NCBI GenBank assembly: GCA_035566435.1
Contig: DATMRF010000136.1
Span: forward strand, 1-64,000
Length of the DNA stretch: 64,000 bases
Source of the DNA: DATMRF01 sp035566435
GTDB taxonomy: Bacteria > Verrucomicrobiota > Verrucomicrobiia > Limisphaerales > UBA8199
Direction: 5' to 3'
A model generated the notes under the pieces. That model did not search any database. It saw only the letters and a program-made list of their open reading frames with translations, and was not told where the DNA came from. Position 1 is the first letter of the stretch; the number at the start of each line of letters is the position of its first letter. The translations under genes were made by a program, and so were the position numbers. This document shows, piece by piece, positions 43,755 to 53,532 of the stretch.

Positions 43755-43833
43755 CGAGCCAGCCTAATGGGGCGATGTAGTGAGTATCCCGGTAAGGCCA
43801 TGGCGCGGACTTTAGTCCGTTTCAGGGTTCGAA

Positions 43834-45318
43834 ATGGAAATGATGATTGGCAACAACGCTAAAACTCTGTTTCTCCTGCTGGTGTTGTTAGCCGGTTGGG
43901 GCTTGATACTGGCTGGCCGGGTGACGGCGCAGACCTTCACGACCCTCTACAGTTTTACCGGCGGCATCGACGGCAAGTATCCTCGGCCCGGATTGATTTT
44001 ATCGGGCAGCACCCTCTATGGGGTGGCCTTTCGTGGCGGCAGTTCGCTCGCAGGCTCGGTTTTCTCCGTCAACATCGATGGCACCGGCTTTGCCACCCTG
44101 TATAGTTTCACGGGCGGTAGCGACGGAACCCTGCCCTCCGATGGATTAGTATTATCGGGCAGCACCCTGTACGGGACGGCGTATCAGGGCGGCAGTTCGG
44201 GCAACGGCACGGTGTTCGCCGTCGACACCAACAACGCAAGTTTTACAACCCTTCATCCTTTCACGGCAAGCTCTGGTATCTTTCCTTCTATTACCAACAG
44301 CGACGGAGCTAATCCGGTTGGCGGATTGATTTTATCGAGCAACACCCTGTACGGGACGGCCTTTAATGGCGGCAGTTCGGGTAGAGGCACGCTGTTCGCG
44401 GTCAACAGCGATGGCACGGGTTTTACGAACCTTCATAGTTTTACGCCGGGCACTGGTGCATTTCCCTCAATTACCAACAGCGACGGCGCTTATCCTGCGG
44501 GCAGGTTGATTATATCGGGCCGCACCTTGTATGGGACAGCAGAAGATGGCGGTAGCTGGGGTTATGGCACGGTGTTTAAGCTCAATACCGATGGCACGGG
44601 TTTTACAACTCTTCATAATTTCACTGGCGGCGGCGGCGGCGCTTATCCACGAGCCGGATTGAGTTTATCGGGCAACACGCTGTTTGGGACGACGGCGCAA
44701 GGCGGCAGTTCGGGCAACGGCACGGTTTTCGCGGTCGACACCGATGCCACGGGGTTCATGACCCTTTATAATTTTACGGCAGGCTCTGGTGTTTTTCCTT
44801 TCATTACTAACAGCGACGGAGCTAATCCGGTTGGCGCATTGGTTTTATCGGGCAATACTCTGTTTGGGACGGCATTTATGGGCGGCAGTTCGGGCGCTGG
44901 CACGGCCTTTGCCGTCAACATCAACGGGACGGGGTTTACGACTCTTCATGTTTTCACGGCAATTCCTGCGCCTTATCACACCAACAGCGACGGAGCCTAT
45001 CCGCCAGCCGGATTGACGGTATTGGGCAACACCCTGTTCGGGATAGCAGAGGAAGGCGGTGGCTCGGGTTATGGTACGGTGTTCAGCATTACGCTGCCGC
45101 CGCAACTCACCATCATTCCTGCTGGACCAAACGTGATTTTGACGTGGCCGACTAACGCCACCGGTTTCCATTTGCAGAAGACCGTGAATCTTGGCCCGCC
45201 AGCGGGCTGGACGACCTACAATCTGATACAACCACCCACCATCACAAATGGGCAATTCGTCGTGACCATTCCCACCACCACCACCGATACACAGCAGTAT
45301 TACCGGTTGAGCCAGTAG
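43834..45318 (+). CDS. Secreted protein with seven Gloeo_Verruco-type repeats
   Basis: A 494-residue exported protein. After a signal peptide ending near GRVTAQ come seven repeats of about 45-60 residues, each with the pattern GL.LSG.TLYGTA..GGSSG.GTVFAV...GTGFTTL, matching TIGR03803 (Gloeo_Verruco), a beta-propeller-like repeat of cyanobacteria and Verrucomicrobia. The end is the shared terminal module, VILTWPTNATGFHLQKTVNL to QQYYRLSQ. Function unknown; extracellular binding is likely. Confidence 0.9.
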   Translation: MEMMIGNNAKTLFLLLVLLAGWGLILAGRVTAQTFTTLYSFTGGIDGKYPRPGLILSGSTLYGVAFRGGSSLAGSVFSVNIDGTGFATLYSFTGGSDGTLPSDGLVLSGSTLYGTAYQGGSSGNGTVFAVDTNNASFTTLHPFTASSGIFPSITNSDGANPVGGLILSSNTLYGTAFNGGSSGRGTLFAVNSDGTGFTNLHSFTPGTGAFPSITNSDGAYPAGRLIISGRTLYGTAEDGGSWGYGTVFKLNTDGTGFTTLHNFTGGGGGAYPRAGLSLSGNTLFGTTAQGGSSGNGTVFAVDTDATGFMTLYNFTAGSGVFPFITNSDGANPVGALVLSGNTLFGTAFMGGSSGAGTAFAVNINGTGFTTLHVFTAIPAPYHTNSDGAYPPAGLTVLGNTLFGIAEEGGGSGYGTVFSITLPPQLTIIPAGPNVILTWPTNATGFHLQKTVNLGPPAGWTTYNLIQPPTITNGQFVVTIPTTTTDTQQYYRLSQ

Positions 45319-45462
45319 TGGCCAGCGTTGGCAAGGCAGGTCAGTTGCGAACGGAACTTTGTGCTCGGCGCTGTGCCAGTATCGCCGTAAAAGGGTCGGT
45401 CATAACTATTGACACTTTTCAACTTCTTTTCGTCTTTGCACCAGGCAGCACGGAAGAGACCA

Positions 45463-47310
45463 CTAAGGCCCAAGCTGAATCCGATAGAAGCGCTGAGGCC
45501 CGGCTGCGTTAGTGACGACCAAAGTGAGCGGCAAAGATGGCGGGTTTGTGGTCAGCAACGCCTGCCAGGTGGAGAGGTTGGAGGAGGTTAGCAACGTATA
45601 GTCGGGGCCCAAGTCGCCGGCAACACTTAAGAGAACCTGGGCGGCGTCGGCGCTGATGGAAGTCAAGGACGGTCGGTTCAACGGGTTGACCGTGATGGTA
45701 AGGCTATTCGTGCTGGACAGGGTGGGTGAGCCGTTATCGGCGACGCTGATCGTTACCAGGTTGGTGGAGTTGGCCTGGCTGACCAAAGGCCGCCACGTGA
45801 AAATGCCGTTCGTCGCGTTGAGCGTGGCATTTACGGGTCCCTGGACCAGGGTGAAGGTCAGAATCTGGGGCGGCGCATCCGGATCGGTTGCGGAATTGGT
45901 GAGCACAAGCGTTACCCCGGCTCGAATGGTTTGGTTGCCGACAGGAGCCAGCACCGGCGGCGAGTTGCTGGCCTGGCCGACAAAGGTGACGACGCTCATA
46001 GGCGGAAGTTGGTAACTGAAAGTGGAATTGGTGACCATCACCGCCGGCTGGTTGCTTAACGAGAGGGTGGCGGACGTGACCCAGACGGCGACCGTGCTGA
46101 CCAGGCTGAAGTTAGTGAGGTTAAATGTTTGAGTGACCGCATTGGTTGCCGAATTAATAGCGACGACGGCGAAATTCAAAGACACGGGCTCTTTGAACGC
46201 GCTGACCAAAGCGGTGCCCTGGTTGGTGGCCGCGCCGATGCGAATGTAATCGGGACGCACAAAACGGCTGTATTGGCCCAGCACATAGCCGCGCTTGGCG
46301 AGCACGTCGGTGGAACTGGCAAGTCCCTCGTTGCTTCCGCCGCTTGCGGAGAGCCACCAATAATGCCAGGCATTAACCTGCGCGGCCGTGAGGAAACTAT
46401 GAATCCGCTTGGCCCAATACATGGCGTTGGTGATGCTGCCGTCGAAAGGGTCGAAGGTGGAGACTTCCGTTTCCCACAGCGCCTTGCCGTAACTGGGAAT
46501 CGCGACCGGCGTGGTTTGGTCGCCGGCGTCGTTGTTCTGCACGTAATTATGGTCGGCGATAATGGTGACGAGTGGCGCAACGTTTGTATCGTTCATCGCC
46601 GTGGCGTAAAGGCCCGTGTCGCCGGACCAGACGTCGCTCTCCGGCAACAGAATTCTCGTGGCACCGACGTTGCTGGCGGTCAGCGTCGCGGACAGGACCG
46701 GAACGAAGTCGTGAAACTGCTGGGCGGTCCACACGCAGGACTCGTAACTGGTGGTGTTGAAGTCGGGTTCATTCTGAATCGAGAGCGCATAGAGGCTGAC
46801 CCCGTACATGTTTTTCATGTCCACCACGTAACCGGCAAGCTGGCTCGCATAACCCTTGTAATCGCCGGCGAAGCCGCCGCCGTTGACGCTGATCACACCG
46901 TTTGCGTTGGGCGTCTTGAAGTTGGTCGCGGGGCTCCAGGGCGCGCTCCAGACTCTTGCGCCGCGGTCCCGGGCCAACTGCATGATGGTGTTCTCGACAG
47001 TCGTGCCCCCGGGCGCGATGCGGGTTCGCAACAGGGAAAGGCCGATGCCGGCGTTGGTGGAGAAAAACATGTCCGCCACGGCGGGACTCCAGGTGCTGCG
47101 CCAGGCCGACGACGCCCCAAAGCCGTCGATCCGTTGGTGGACCTCGCTCCAGTTTATGAGCGAGACACCATCGGTGCCGGCGTCGCCGGAAGCGGCGGCG
47201 CTGACGGACACATTTGAAACAGCGGCTCCCCAACACAGCCCAAGCAAAATACCCGCGAACCTGAACCCAAGGCGGCGGGAAACAGCCTTTGGGTCGCGGA
47301 ACGCGCTCAT
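45463..47310 (-). CDS. Glycoside hydrolase family 30 enzyme (xylanase-like)
   Basis: A 615-residue exported glycosidase. The signal peptide ends near VSVSAAASG. The catalytic (beta/alpha)8 barrel spans about 45-350: INWSEVHQRIDGFGASSAW, GLSLLRTRIAP, the acid/base Glu in LSIQNEPDF near 179, and the nucleophile Glu in LWETEVSTF near 280. The pattern fits GH30 glucuronoxylanase or endo-1,6-glucanase types; substrate is open. A beta side domain reaches 440, then a cadherin/Ig-like domain (NSPPVLAPVGNQTIRAGVTL) and the terminal module ending in QRFYRIQLGP. It is convergent with the Gloeo_Verruco-repeat gene. Confidence 0.9.
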   Translation of the reverse strand: MSAFRDPKAVSRRLGFRFAGILLGLCWGAAVSNVSVSAAASGDAGTDGVSLINWSEVHQRIDGFGASSAWRSTWSPAVADMFFSTNAGIGLSLLRTRIAPGGTTVENTIMQLARDRGARVWSAPWSPATNFKTPNANGVISVNGGGFAGDYKGYASQLAGYVVDMKNMYGVSLYALSIQNEPDFNTTSYESCVWTAQQFHDFVPVLSATLTASNVGATRILLPESDVWSGDTGLYATAMNDTNVAPLVTIIADHNYVQNNDAGDQTTPVAIPSYGKALWETEVSTFDPFDGSITNAMYWAKRIHSFLTAAQVNAWHYWWLSASGGSNEGLASSTDVLAKRGYVLGQYSRFVRPDYIRIGAATNQGTALVSAFKEPVSLNFAVVAINSATNAVTQTFNLTNFSLVSTVAVWVTSATLSLSNQPAVMVTNSTFSYQLPPMSVVTFVGQASNSPPVLAPVGNQTIRAGVTLVLTNSATDPDAPPQILTFTLVQGPVNATLNATNGIFTWRPLVSQANSTNLVTISVADNGSPTLSSTNSLTITVNPLNRPSLTSISADAAQVLLSVAGDLGPDYTLLTSSNLSTWQALLTTNPPSLPLTLVVTNAAGPQRFYRIQLGP

Positions 47311-47528
47311 TTAACTACAGCAGGTTGATCTGGTTTGGTGGACACTAGACCCTTGTCAGGAAGGGGTCAATAGGTTGGACCTGCCTGCAACCGCGCGCTT
47401 GGCTGTGGGTTTGCAGTATCGCGGCAGTTGCGGCGCCAAGCCAAACGGGTCCAACCGGAGATTGGTCGGGCGCGCAAATTCATCCAGCCTGAGTGGTCCC
47501 CCCCTCCCCAATTTGGTGCTCGGCTGGC

Positions 47529-47732
47529 CTACTTGTACTTCGCCTCGGAGGCGGCTGTGGGGTGTAAAACGGCCACGGCTTGCGTGAGAGGAGTGGTTTC
47601 GGCAGCGTGGAGAGTAAATACTGAGCAGATAACCGTTGCGGCGAATACTGCGGGTCTTTTCAAAAAATTGATTTTGATTCCGGGTTTCGAGAGGAGACCA
47701 CAGCAATGTATTTCATGGAGGCCCGTAGTCAA
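47529..47732 (-). pseudogene. Truncated Cu/Zn superoxide dismutase relic
   Basis: The frame contains a signal-peptide-like stretch (AVFAATVICSVFTLHAAE) and then TQAVAVLHPTAASEAKYK before a stop. This is how verrucomicrobial SodC proteins begin (a signal peptide, then AVAVLHPT). The whole catalytic part with the metal-binding His residues is absent. The remaining 47311-47528 and 47733-47771 carry nothing I recognise. Confidence 0.45.
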
Positions 47733-47771
47733 ATCGTGTGTGGGCCAGTGCCAGGCCGGACGCGCTGCGGT

Positions 47772-48851
47772 CTAAAAAGAGTATTCCTGGACACTCGTGG
47801 AATCTGGCAACCCACCGATCACGCAGATATGAGTGTCACCGTTTGGTGATTCAATGGTGGCCGCTCCGGCTGCGGCCGTCGCGGTAATTAGCCGGGGCAA
47901 TGAACGCCAGGTATCCGTCCGAGGGTTGTAAGCGGCAACCGAAGCCAGCGGGATTTTTCTTGGATCTCCCCAGCCGCCAAGAACCAATATTTCCCCGTTT
48001 TGCCCTGAGGTAAACGTGGAACAGGCGCACTCTTGTCCGTACAGCGCGGGGGTGCCCCGTGCCCAGCGATCGGTCGCTGGCTCATAAACTTGCATCGTAT
48101 TGATGTCGCCAATTTTGGAATTAGTCCCACCCAGGACATAAATTCTTCCGTCCGGGCCCGCGGTTGCGGTCATTGCATGGAGGTTGATTGGCATGGAAGA
48201 CATCGCAGTCCAGGTGTCGGTAAGCGGATCATAAGCTTCAACGGTGCTCAAACCGTTGCCGGGCATATCGAAGTTTCGACCGCCCATAGCATAGATCAGG
48301 ACGTGGCGTGACGCATTCCTCGCTGCTACAGCGCACAGCGCGGTCCTCGGGGTCGGCAAAGGCTTGGCCGTGGCCCATCGATCTGTTTTTGGGTTATAAA
48401 CCTCCACAACGTTCATTTTTGAGGATTGCTTTCTGTTGCGAGTGGGGTTTCCGCCAACAATATAGATCTTTCCATCTGGACCCAGTGCAGCGCCGGGCTC
48501 GGAGCGCGGTGTCGGGATGGGTGCAAGCTGAGTCCAACTGTTTTTCCGGGGATCAAAAGCGCTGTTCCGCGAAGTGAGCTGCCCACTCTCTCCGGTTGAC
48601 CCGGAGATGACATAAATACGACCGTCAGACCCGGCCACAGTTCCGGCAAAGACGGCTCCTTCCTGCAGCGGTTGGCACCGTTGCCAACCTCTGTCGAGAA
48701 GGGAGGCTTGGGCGGGAGAAGCTATCGCGTCAGCCTGAGCGCTTACACCCTCGGGAAGAGAAGCACATCCCCAAAAAACGATTCCCCACCTGACAAAATC
48801 CAACGATAGAATAGTGAGCGACTTCGGCAGGGCTGGAAGCGGAAATCTCAT
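47772..48851 (-). CDS. Secreted kelch-repeat protein
   Basis: A 359-residue exported protein. The signal region is FPLPALPKSLTILSLDFVRW to GVSAQ. Six kelch blades follow, each with G-R-I-Y-V-x-G-G and a W about 25 residues on (SDGRIYVISGSTGESG, PDGKIYIVGGNPTR, RHVLIYAMGGRNFD, PDGRIYVLGGTNSK, NGEILVLGGWGDP, DTHICVIGG). Such propellers bind ligands or act as NANM-like mutarotases, but I cannot assign a reaction. The GTG at 48893 would add 14 residues; ATG 48851 gives a better signal peptide. Confidence 0.82.
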   Translation of the reverse strand: MRFPLPALPKSLTILSLDFVRWGIVFWGCASLPEGVSAQADAIASPAQASLLDRGWQRCQPLQEGAVFAGTVAGSDGRIYVISGSTGESGQLTSRNSAFDPRKNSWTQLAPIPTPRSEPGAALGPDGKIYIVGGNPTRNRKQSSKMNVVEVYNPKTDRWATAKPLPTPRTALCAVAARNASRHVLIYAMGGRNFDMPGNGLSTVEAYDPLTDTWTAMSSMPINLHAMTATAGPDGRIYVLGGTNSKIGDINTMQVYEPATDRWARGTPALYGQECACSTFTSGQNGEILVLGGWGDPRKIPLASVAAYNPRTDTWRSLPRLITATAAAGAATIESPNGDTHICVIGGLPDSTSVQEYSF

Positions 48852-49127
48852 ATCATCGGAGTTGATCTGACCGAGTAGGGGGCTGGTCGTCACGTCCGAG
48901 TTACTGTTAGGCAGTCAAACCACAATCGCCATGTCCGGCAGTGCCATAAGCGGCCGGGAAACGGGTCGAACCGCATATTGGAACTGGACTTGCGCGCATC
49001 GCGCAGTTTGCATCGCGGGTTCCGGCTGGCGCCGTAGCACAGGCTTTCGAGCCCGCGAGTGCTGGGAACTTCCCGGTCCCCAGCCGCCGGTCCTTGAACC
49101 GGCAAAGCTGCGGCTCCAAGCAGCGGC

Positions 49128-50753
49128 TCAATGCTGCACCACGCGAAAAAACTTTCGCGCAGAGCCAATCGCGTTCGGGTCGGTGAATTGGAACTGACTG
49201 CCCGACGGGATCAGATTAGTAACCGCCACCCAGTTCACCAGATTGCTCGAAGCGTCGATTTCGTAGGTCAGGCCCGGCGTGCCCGTGACGTTGAAGCTAA
49301 AGGCGCCATTCGCCTGAAGGGAGGGTGCGCTTAAGATGATCGTCGCCAATGAAGGTGGAAAAACAATCTCCCACAGGCCCTGGTCGCCTCCATTTTCAAT
49401 CGCGTAAAGGCGATTGCCGATAATCTCGGAATCGACCGGGTTGGCAAAACCACCAACGATCCGGGTGACTGTCGCCTGATAATTCGTGTTGCCCAACTTT
49501 GTCAGGTTAAGATCCACCAGGTCCTGGCTGGGGTCATCGAAGGGGCCGGCAAGGCTGTCGCCGACCGGATCGCCCGGTGTCCAACTCAGCATGAATCCGT
49601 GATTCCGAAAGGGCGGTGCCAAAGCCCCCAATGTGTCGAACACCAGCCCCAGCGGCGAACGGTGCGCGGTAAAGGTGCTCAGCGTCTGACCCAGGCTGCT
49701 GGCGCTTTTAATCGAGCCGTCAACCGGATCGCGAAAACGATCCGCATCCGGCCCCAGGTTGATTACCGGCGCAGTGAAATTGGTCGGGGGCGGCGGAAAA
49801 GTCGGGTCGTTCTGATAGAGGCCATGGGCCACGGCATAGTAGCGGGGGTCGAGTAGTTTGTCCGTGCTCGGATCGTAACTGGAGAGCTGTTGGGGGTTGT
49901 CTGCGCCGCCCATATGCCAAGGAAAACCGAAGTGCAAACCCGGCCGCACCCAGTAAAGGCTGTCGGGCATGTCGCGATCCGGCCCATTGTCCGTCGCAAA
50001 GAGCTCGCCATCGGGCCCGAACGCCAGGTCGAAGGCATTGCGAACACCCTCAGCAAAAACGTAGCCCGCCTGCCGCAACGCATTCAAGTCATTGGTCAGG
50101 ACCAGGTTCGAGCCCGAAGTCGGCAACCGAAAGATCTTCGTGGTGAGGGGCACGTCGCGCAGGTTTGGGTAAAGACCGCCGGCGGATTCTACTTCACCGT
50201 GATCGGTGCGCGCACCGCTGTTCACGAACAAGAATTGGCCATCCGAACTGACAACTGCAGCATTGAACAGGTGATCAAAGATACCCAGCCCCGTGCGCGC
50301 GTACGGCACGGTCCGGGCCAGCAGCGACCAGGTCCGAACGCCGCTCGCGCTCGGCACCCCTTTGCTGATGCGGGCGAAGGTGGCTGTGTTATTAGTGTCG
50401 TCGTTGCCGACGACATAAATGGCGCCATCCGGGCCAATGGCCATGCCTTCAACATTATTCGCCAAGCCGTGGTCGGCCGCGCTATAGACTCTAGCGCTGG
50501 TCGAAGCCGCGCCCGGTTGCACGTTGACTCGGTAGATATCCCCGTTGAGCTTGAGGTAATAAAGCTCGTTATTCCGGGTGTCTTTTGCGAGCCGGACCGA
50601 GGCCGCGCCGCTGCTATTGGTGGTGTTCAGGACCAATCGGATTTGAAGGTTAGTGTTGAGCGCGACAGGTGCCGATTGCCCTATAAGGCCACTGCCCAGC
50701 AGCAAGGCGGAGCACGTACACAAATCAAATCCAGCCTGGAGAGGGAGCTTCAT
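49128..50753 (-). CDS. Secreted sorbosone/glucose-dehydrogenase-like propeller protein
   Basis: A 541-residue exported protein. A signal peptide is followed by a six-blade propeller resembling soluble PQQ-dependent sugar dehydrogenases (YliI/GSDH-like): LANNVEGMAIGPDGAIYVVGND, EGVRNAFDLAFGPDGELFATDNGP near 240, SLYWVRPGLHFGFPWHMGG near 270, SPLGLVFDTLG near 370. NAFDLAFGPDGELFATDNG is the typical catalytic-His-like blade of the family but the His itself is not clear. The end is the shared terminal module ending in RKFFRVVQH. Sugar oxidation in the periplasm or outside is plausible. Confidence 0.85.
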   Translation of the reverse strand: MKLPLQAGFDLCTCSALLLGSGLIGQSAPVALNTNLQIRLVLNTTNSSGAASVRLAKDTRNNELYYLKLNGDIYRVNVQPGAASTSARVYSAADHGLANNVEGMAIGPDGAIYVVGNDDTNNTATFARISKGVPSASGVRTWSLLARTVPYARTGLGIFDHLFNAAVVSSDGQFLFVNSGARTDHGEVESAGGLYPNLRDVPLTTKIFRLPTSGSNLVLTNDLNALRQAGYVFAEGVRNAFDLAFGPDGELFATDNGPDRDMPDSLYWVRPGLHFGFPWHMGGADNPQQLSSYDPSTDKLLDPRYYAVAHGLYQNDPTFPPPPTNFTAPVINLGPDADRFRDPVDGSIKSASSLGQTLSTFTAHRSPLGLVFDTLGALAPPFRNHGFMLSWTPGDPVGDSLAGPFDDPSQDLVDLNLTKLGNTNYQATVTRIVGGFANPVDSEIIGNRLYAIENGGDQGLWEIVFPPSLATIILSAPSLQANGAFSFNVTGTPGLTYEIDASSNLVNWVAVTNLIPSGSQFQFTDPNAIGSARKFFRVVQH

Positions 50754-50854
50754 AAGAAAATGGGGTCAGACCGGAGGTCGCCGCTTTTTCACTTGCGAAC
50801 GGGCCAGCCTATAGTCTGAGCTGTTCAGCGCCCTGCACAAAAAGCAATTTCTTA

Positions 50855-51040
50855 TCAGTTCCAGTCAGCGAGAATCTTCTCGGGCTGCTGCACCTCCGCA
50901 TCCAAAACCGTAAAATTGAATTTCAATTTTCCGGCTCTTCGAGTGACCTCAACCTGGATGGATGCCAGGCCGCTCCTCTTCATTCGTAGGTGGAGTTGTT
51001 TGTGAGCTTCATTGATTCCATGGTGCTGGAGGCTAGTCAT
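50855..51040 (-). pseudogene. Protein-like fragment, C-terminal end
   Basis: A frame ending RSGLASIQVEVTRRAGKLKF, then NFTVLDAEVQQPEKILADWN, looks like the last 45 residues of a protein but has no good start or domain. Between 51041 and 51280 I see nothing. Confidence 0.3.
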
Positions 51041-51280
51041 GGCGCACTATCAACGCGAGGCCGACACAAATCAATCACAAAGGCCCGCCGCCCCAACCAG
51101 GACGGCGATAAGTTAAACGAGTTTGTGCTAACTATGGCTGCCCTGCGAACGGCTTGCACGCGCAGCCAGATCGTCAGCGCTCAGAACACAGTTTCTGCAC
51201 AAGCGCTGTGCGCGCGCAGTCGAGGATGTGGAAAAGCTTCGTTCTGACCCTGCTGAGCGTTTTGTGACCCGCGGACGTTG

Positions 51281-51360
51281 CTAATCCCGAGCCAGTGCCT
51301 CGATAGGGTCGAGCTGTGCGGCTTTTCTGGCCGGAAGATACTCCATCACTCCAGATCCCC
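51281..51360 (-). pseudogene. Relic of a MacB/FtsX-type permease C-terminus
   Basis: The minus strand reads YLPARKAAQLDPIEALARD before a TAG. That RKAAxLDPIEAL end is diagnostic of MacB/LolC-type ABC transporter permeases. Only some 26 codons remain; the rest of the gene is missing, and 51361-51650 has no recognisable gene. Confidence 0.5.
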
Positions 51361-51650
51361 CGATGAGCCGGTCGGGTCGAAGTCTCGCTTGCGGCTTGCT
51401 CTCCGGGGGGTTGAGAGTTAGAACCGTCCCGATATGTATTTATTCCCTGGTGAACCCGCAGCTCTGCGACGCGTCCGCCTCCATCCCTGCCATCTATGAG
51501 CAGCCTAGGTGCTCCCGGCTCCGCAGCCAACTGCCTCATGAACATCAACCCATGAGAATTTGCAGTGATGACGAGCCGGCCCCCTTCCCGGCGGACGGTC
51601 TAGTCTGGCTGCTCAAATCAGGCCCAACCTGAACACCATCCGGTAATCGC

Positions 51651-53486
51651 ATGGAAAGCCCTGCCAATTCTGCTCGCTCATGCCTTCCGGTTACGGCTGG
51701 CTCGCGTCTCACCCGGTGGCTGGCCCTGCTTGCCCTCGGCACTTCCTGCGCGATGCTTGCGACCGCCGCAAGTCCCGACCCGACCGGTATCCCGGTCCGC
51801 GGCACGGTGGCTCTCAACCAACCCATCGCCGTTTATAACAACTGGTCGGCTTATGATGAGCTTTCGGACAACATCGAACTGACCGAGAGCCTTGCGATGA
51901 AGGAGCTCGACGAGATCCTTCGCCTCCGCCGCGCCGGCGTGCGCATCGATTATTACGTCATGGACGCTTTCTGGTACTCGACCAACGGCGGCTATCGCGA
52001 GTTCCGTCGCCCGCACTGGCCCAACGGACCCGACCGTTGGCTCAAAGCCTGTCGCGATCACCAAATCAAACCCGGGCTATGGGTCGCCTCCAACGTGCCC
52101 TTCCGGCTCGATGTCTTACCCGAGTGGCGCTCGTCCATGGATGTCACCGGCTCCGCCATGTGCCTTTTCGACGGCGGTTTCCTCCCCCAGTTCATCGATA
52201 CCCTGCAGTTCTGGTATGACCGCGGCGTGCGCCTTTTCAAATTCGATTTTGCCAACCTCACGATCGCCACCCCGGCCGCCGCCAAGCGCTTTACCAAAGA
52301 AGAGATCATACGACAGAACAGCGACGCGCTGCGCCAGGCTCTCCAACGTTTCAAGCAGAAAAATCCGGAGGTTCTCTTCGCCGCGTTTAATGGTTTCGGC
52401 GGCGATACCGAAGGCACCTCTGCGCCTATTCGCCAAACCGTGGACCTTCGCTGGCTCGAGGCATTCGACTCCCTTTACTGCGGCGACCCGCGCTTCTCCG
52501 ACGTGCCGGCGATGAACGTTTGGCGCTCGATGGACATTTATTCCGATCATATGGTGCGCTACTACGAAGCCAACGGCGTGCCCTTGGAACGAATCGATAA
52601 TACCGGCTGCATGTTCGGCGTGGCCGGGACCTGTTATCAACGCCGCACCGCCGCGTGGAAAAGCATGCTCTTGCTCGAACACGCGCGCGGCGGCTGGATG
52701 AATGTGTACTATGGCAATCTCGAACTGATCGACGACGCCAAAGCCGAATGGTTCGCCAAGGTCCAAAAGATTTATTTCCCTCTCCAATCTTTCGGCCGGA
52801 CGTTTCCTTTTGGCGAGTTGCCGGGCCGGGAGCAACTCGGGGGGTTCTGTTCCCTCGACGCGAAGGGGGCGCTTTACACCATAGTCAATCCTTCGCAGGC
52901 CGTGCGGGTCATCCGGCTTCCCGTGCTGCATCGCCTGCAGTCACCTCTGGTTTCCGGCCGGCTCCAATTCCGCGATGGCGGTTTCAAACCTCGCTTGTCC
53001 CGTGATGAGCTGACCCTTGGCCCCGAACAACTAGCCGTAGTTGGCTATGGCGAGTACGCCAAACCCAAATACGACCTCGGCGTCCAGGAAGATGTCATGA
53101 TACCCAAGGAAATTCGTCCCCTCAGCGGGCGGTGCTCGTTGGACGGAACCAATTCCGTGGTGGCGACGCTCGACGCTCCAGCCACCGGCGATCTTCGTAT
53201 CGTCCTGCGCCAGTCTGCCTCCGGCAAGCCCGTGCGTTCCTCCGCTGGCGCCCCTCCCAACGGCACGACCCTGGCAAACCTGCTCAAGCTCGAAGTCTCG
53301 CAAAACCACCGCTCTCGGCCGGTTGTGTGCCAATATGACAAGGCGATCTGGAGCGGCCTCTCCTGGGCCGTGGGCGAAGTCCGCCACAACGATCTGGACG
53401 CCGGCCGTCCCGTAACCATCCGCGTCACTTCATCGGAAAAACAACCGGTCAAGTTGAAAGTGGAATGTTTTTCAGTCACCTATTAG
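51651..53486 (+). CDS. Secreted alpha-galactosidase-like glycosidase (GH36/clan D)
   Basis: A 611-residue exported enzyme. A signal peptide ends near LATAASP. The barrel matches clan GH-D alpha-galactosidases: YYVMDAFWYSTNGGYREFRRPHWPNG near 105, LKACRDHQIKPGLWVASNVPF, and VRLFKFDFAN near 197, whose Asp after FKF is the usual nucleophile. The second acid is expected in the CGDPRFSDVPA stretch near 280. A C-terminal beta domain follows. No FYR-type tail is present. Substrate could be galactosides or related glycans, in line with the GH30 gene upstream. Confidence 0.83.
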   Translation: MESPANSARSCLPVTAGSRLTRWLALLALGTSCAMLATAASPDPTGIPVRGTVALNQPIAVYNNWSAYDELSDNIELTESLAMKELDEILRLRRAGVRIDYYVMDAFWYSTNGGYREFRRPHWPNGPDRWLKACRDHQIKPGLWVASNVPFRLDVLPEWRSSMDVTGSAMCLFDGGFLPQFIDTLQFWYDRGVRLFKFDFANLTIATPAAAKRFTKEEIIRQNSDALRQALQRFKQKNPEVLFAAFNGFGGDTEGTSAPIRQTVDLRWLEAFDSLYCGDPRFSDVPAMNVWRSMDIYSDHMVRYYEANGVPLERIDNTGCMFGVAGTCYQRRTAAWKSMLLLEHARGGWMNVYYGNLELIDDAKAEWFAKVQKIYFPLQSFGRTFPFGELPGREQLGGFCSLDAKGALYTIVNPSQAVRVIRLPVLHRLQSPLVSGRLQFRDGGFKPRLSRDELTLGPEQLAVVGYGEYAKPKYDLGVQEDVMIPKEIRPLSGRCSLDGTNSVVATLDAPATGDLRIVLRQSASGKPVRSSAGAPPNGTTLANLLKLEVSQNHRSRPVVCQYDKAIWSGLSWAVGEVRHNDLDAGRPVTIRVTSSEKQPVKLKVECFSVTY

Positions 53487-53532
53487 TCGAGCCTGCGGCA
53501 AAGAACGACCCCGCACTTGTCGAAAAAGAAAA

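Noticed and set aside
31860..43833. Integron with attC sites around the small genes
   Set aside because: Gene layout and repeated joints look cassette-like, but there is no integrase in the region and I found no consistent pairs of RYYYAAC and GTTRRRY core sites. A few single matches (GTTTAAC near 38100, ACCCAAC near 38870) have no partner.
46129..47217. Long plus-strand frame opposite the GH30 gene
   Set aside because: Gly/Arg/Val-rich shadow of a GC-rich gene; the minus-strand frame has signal peptide and catalytic motifs.
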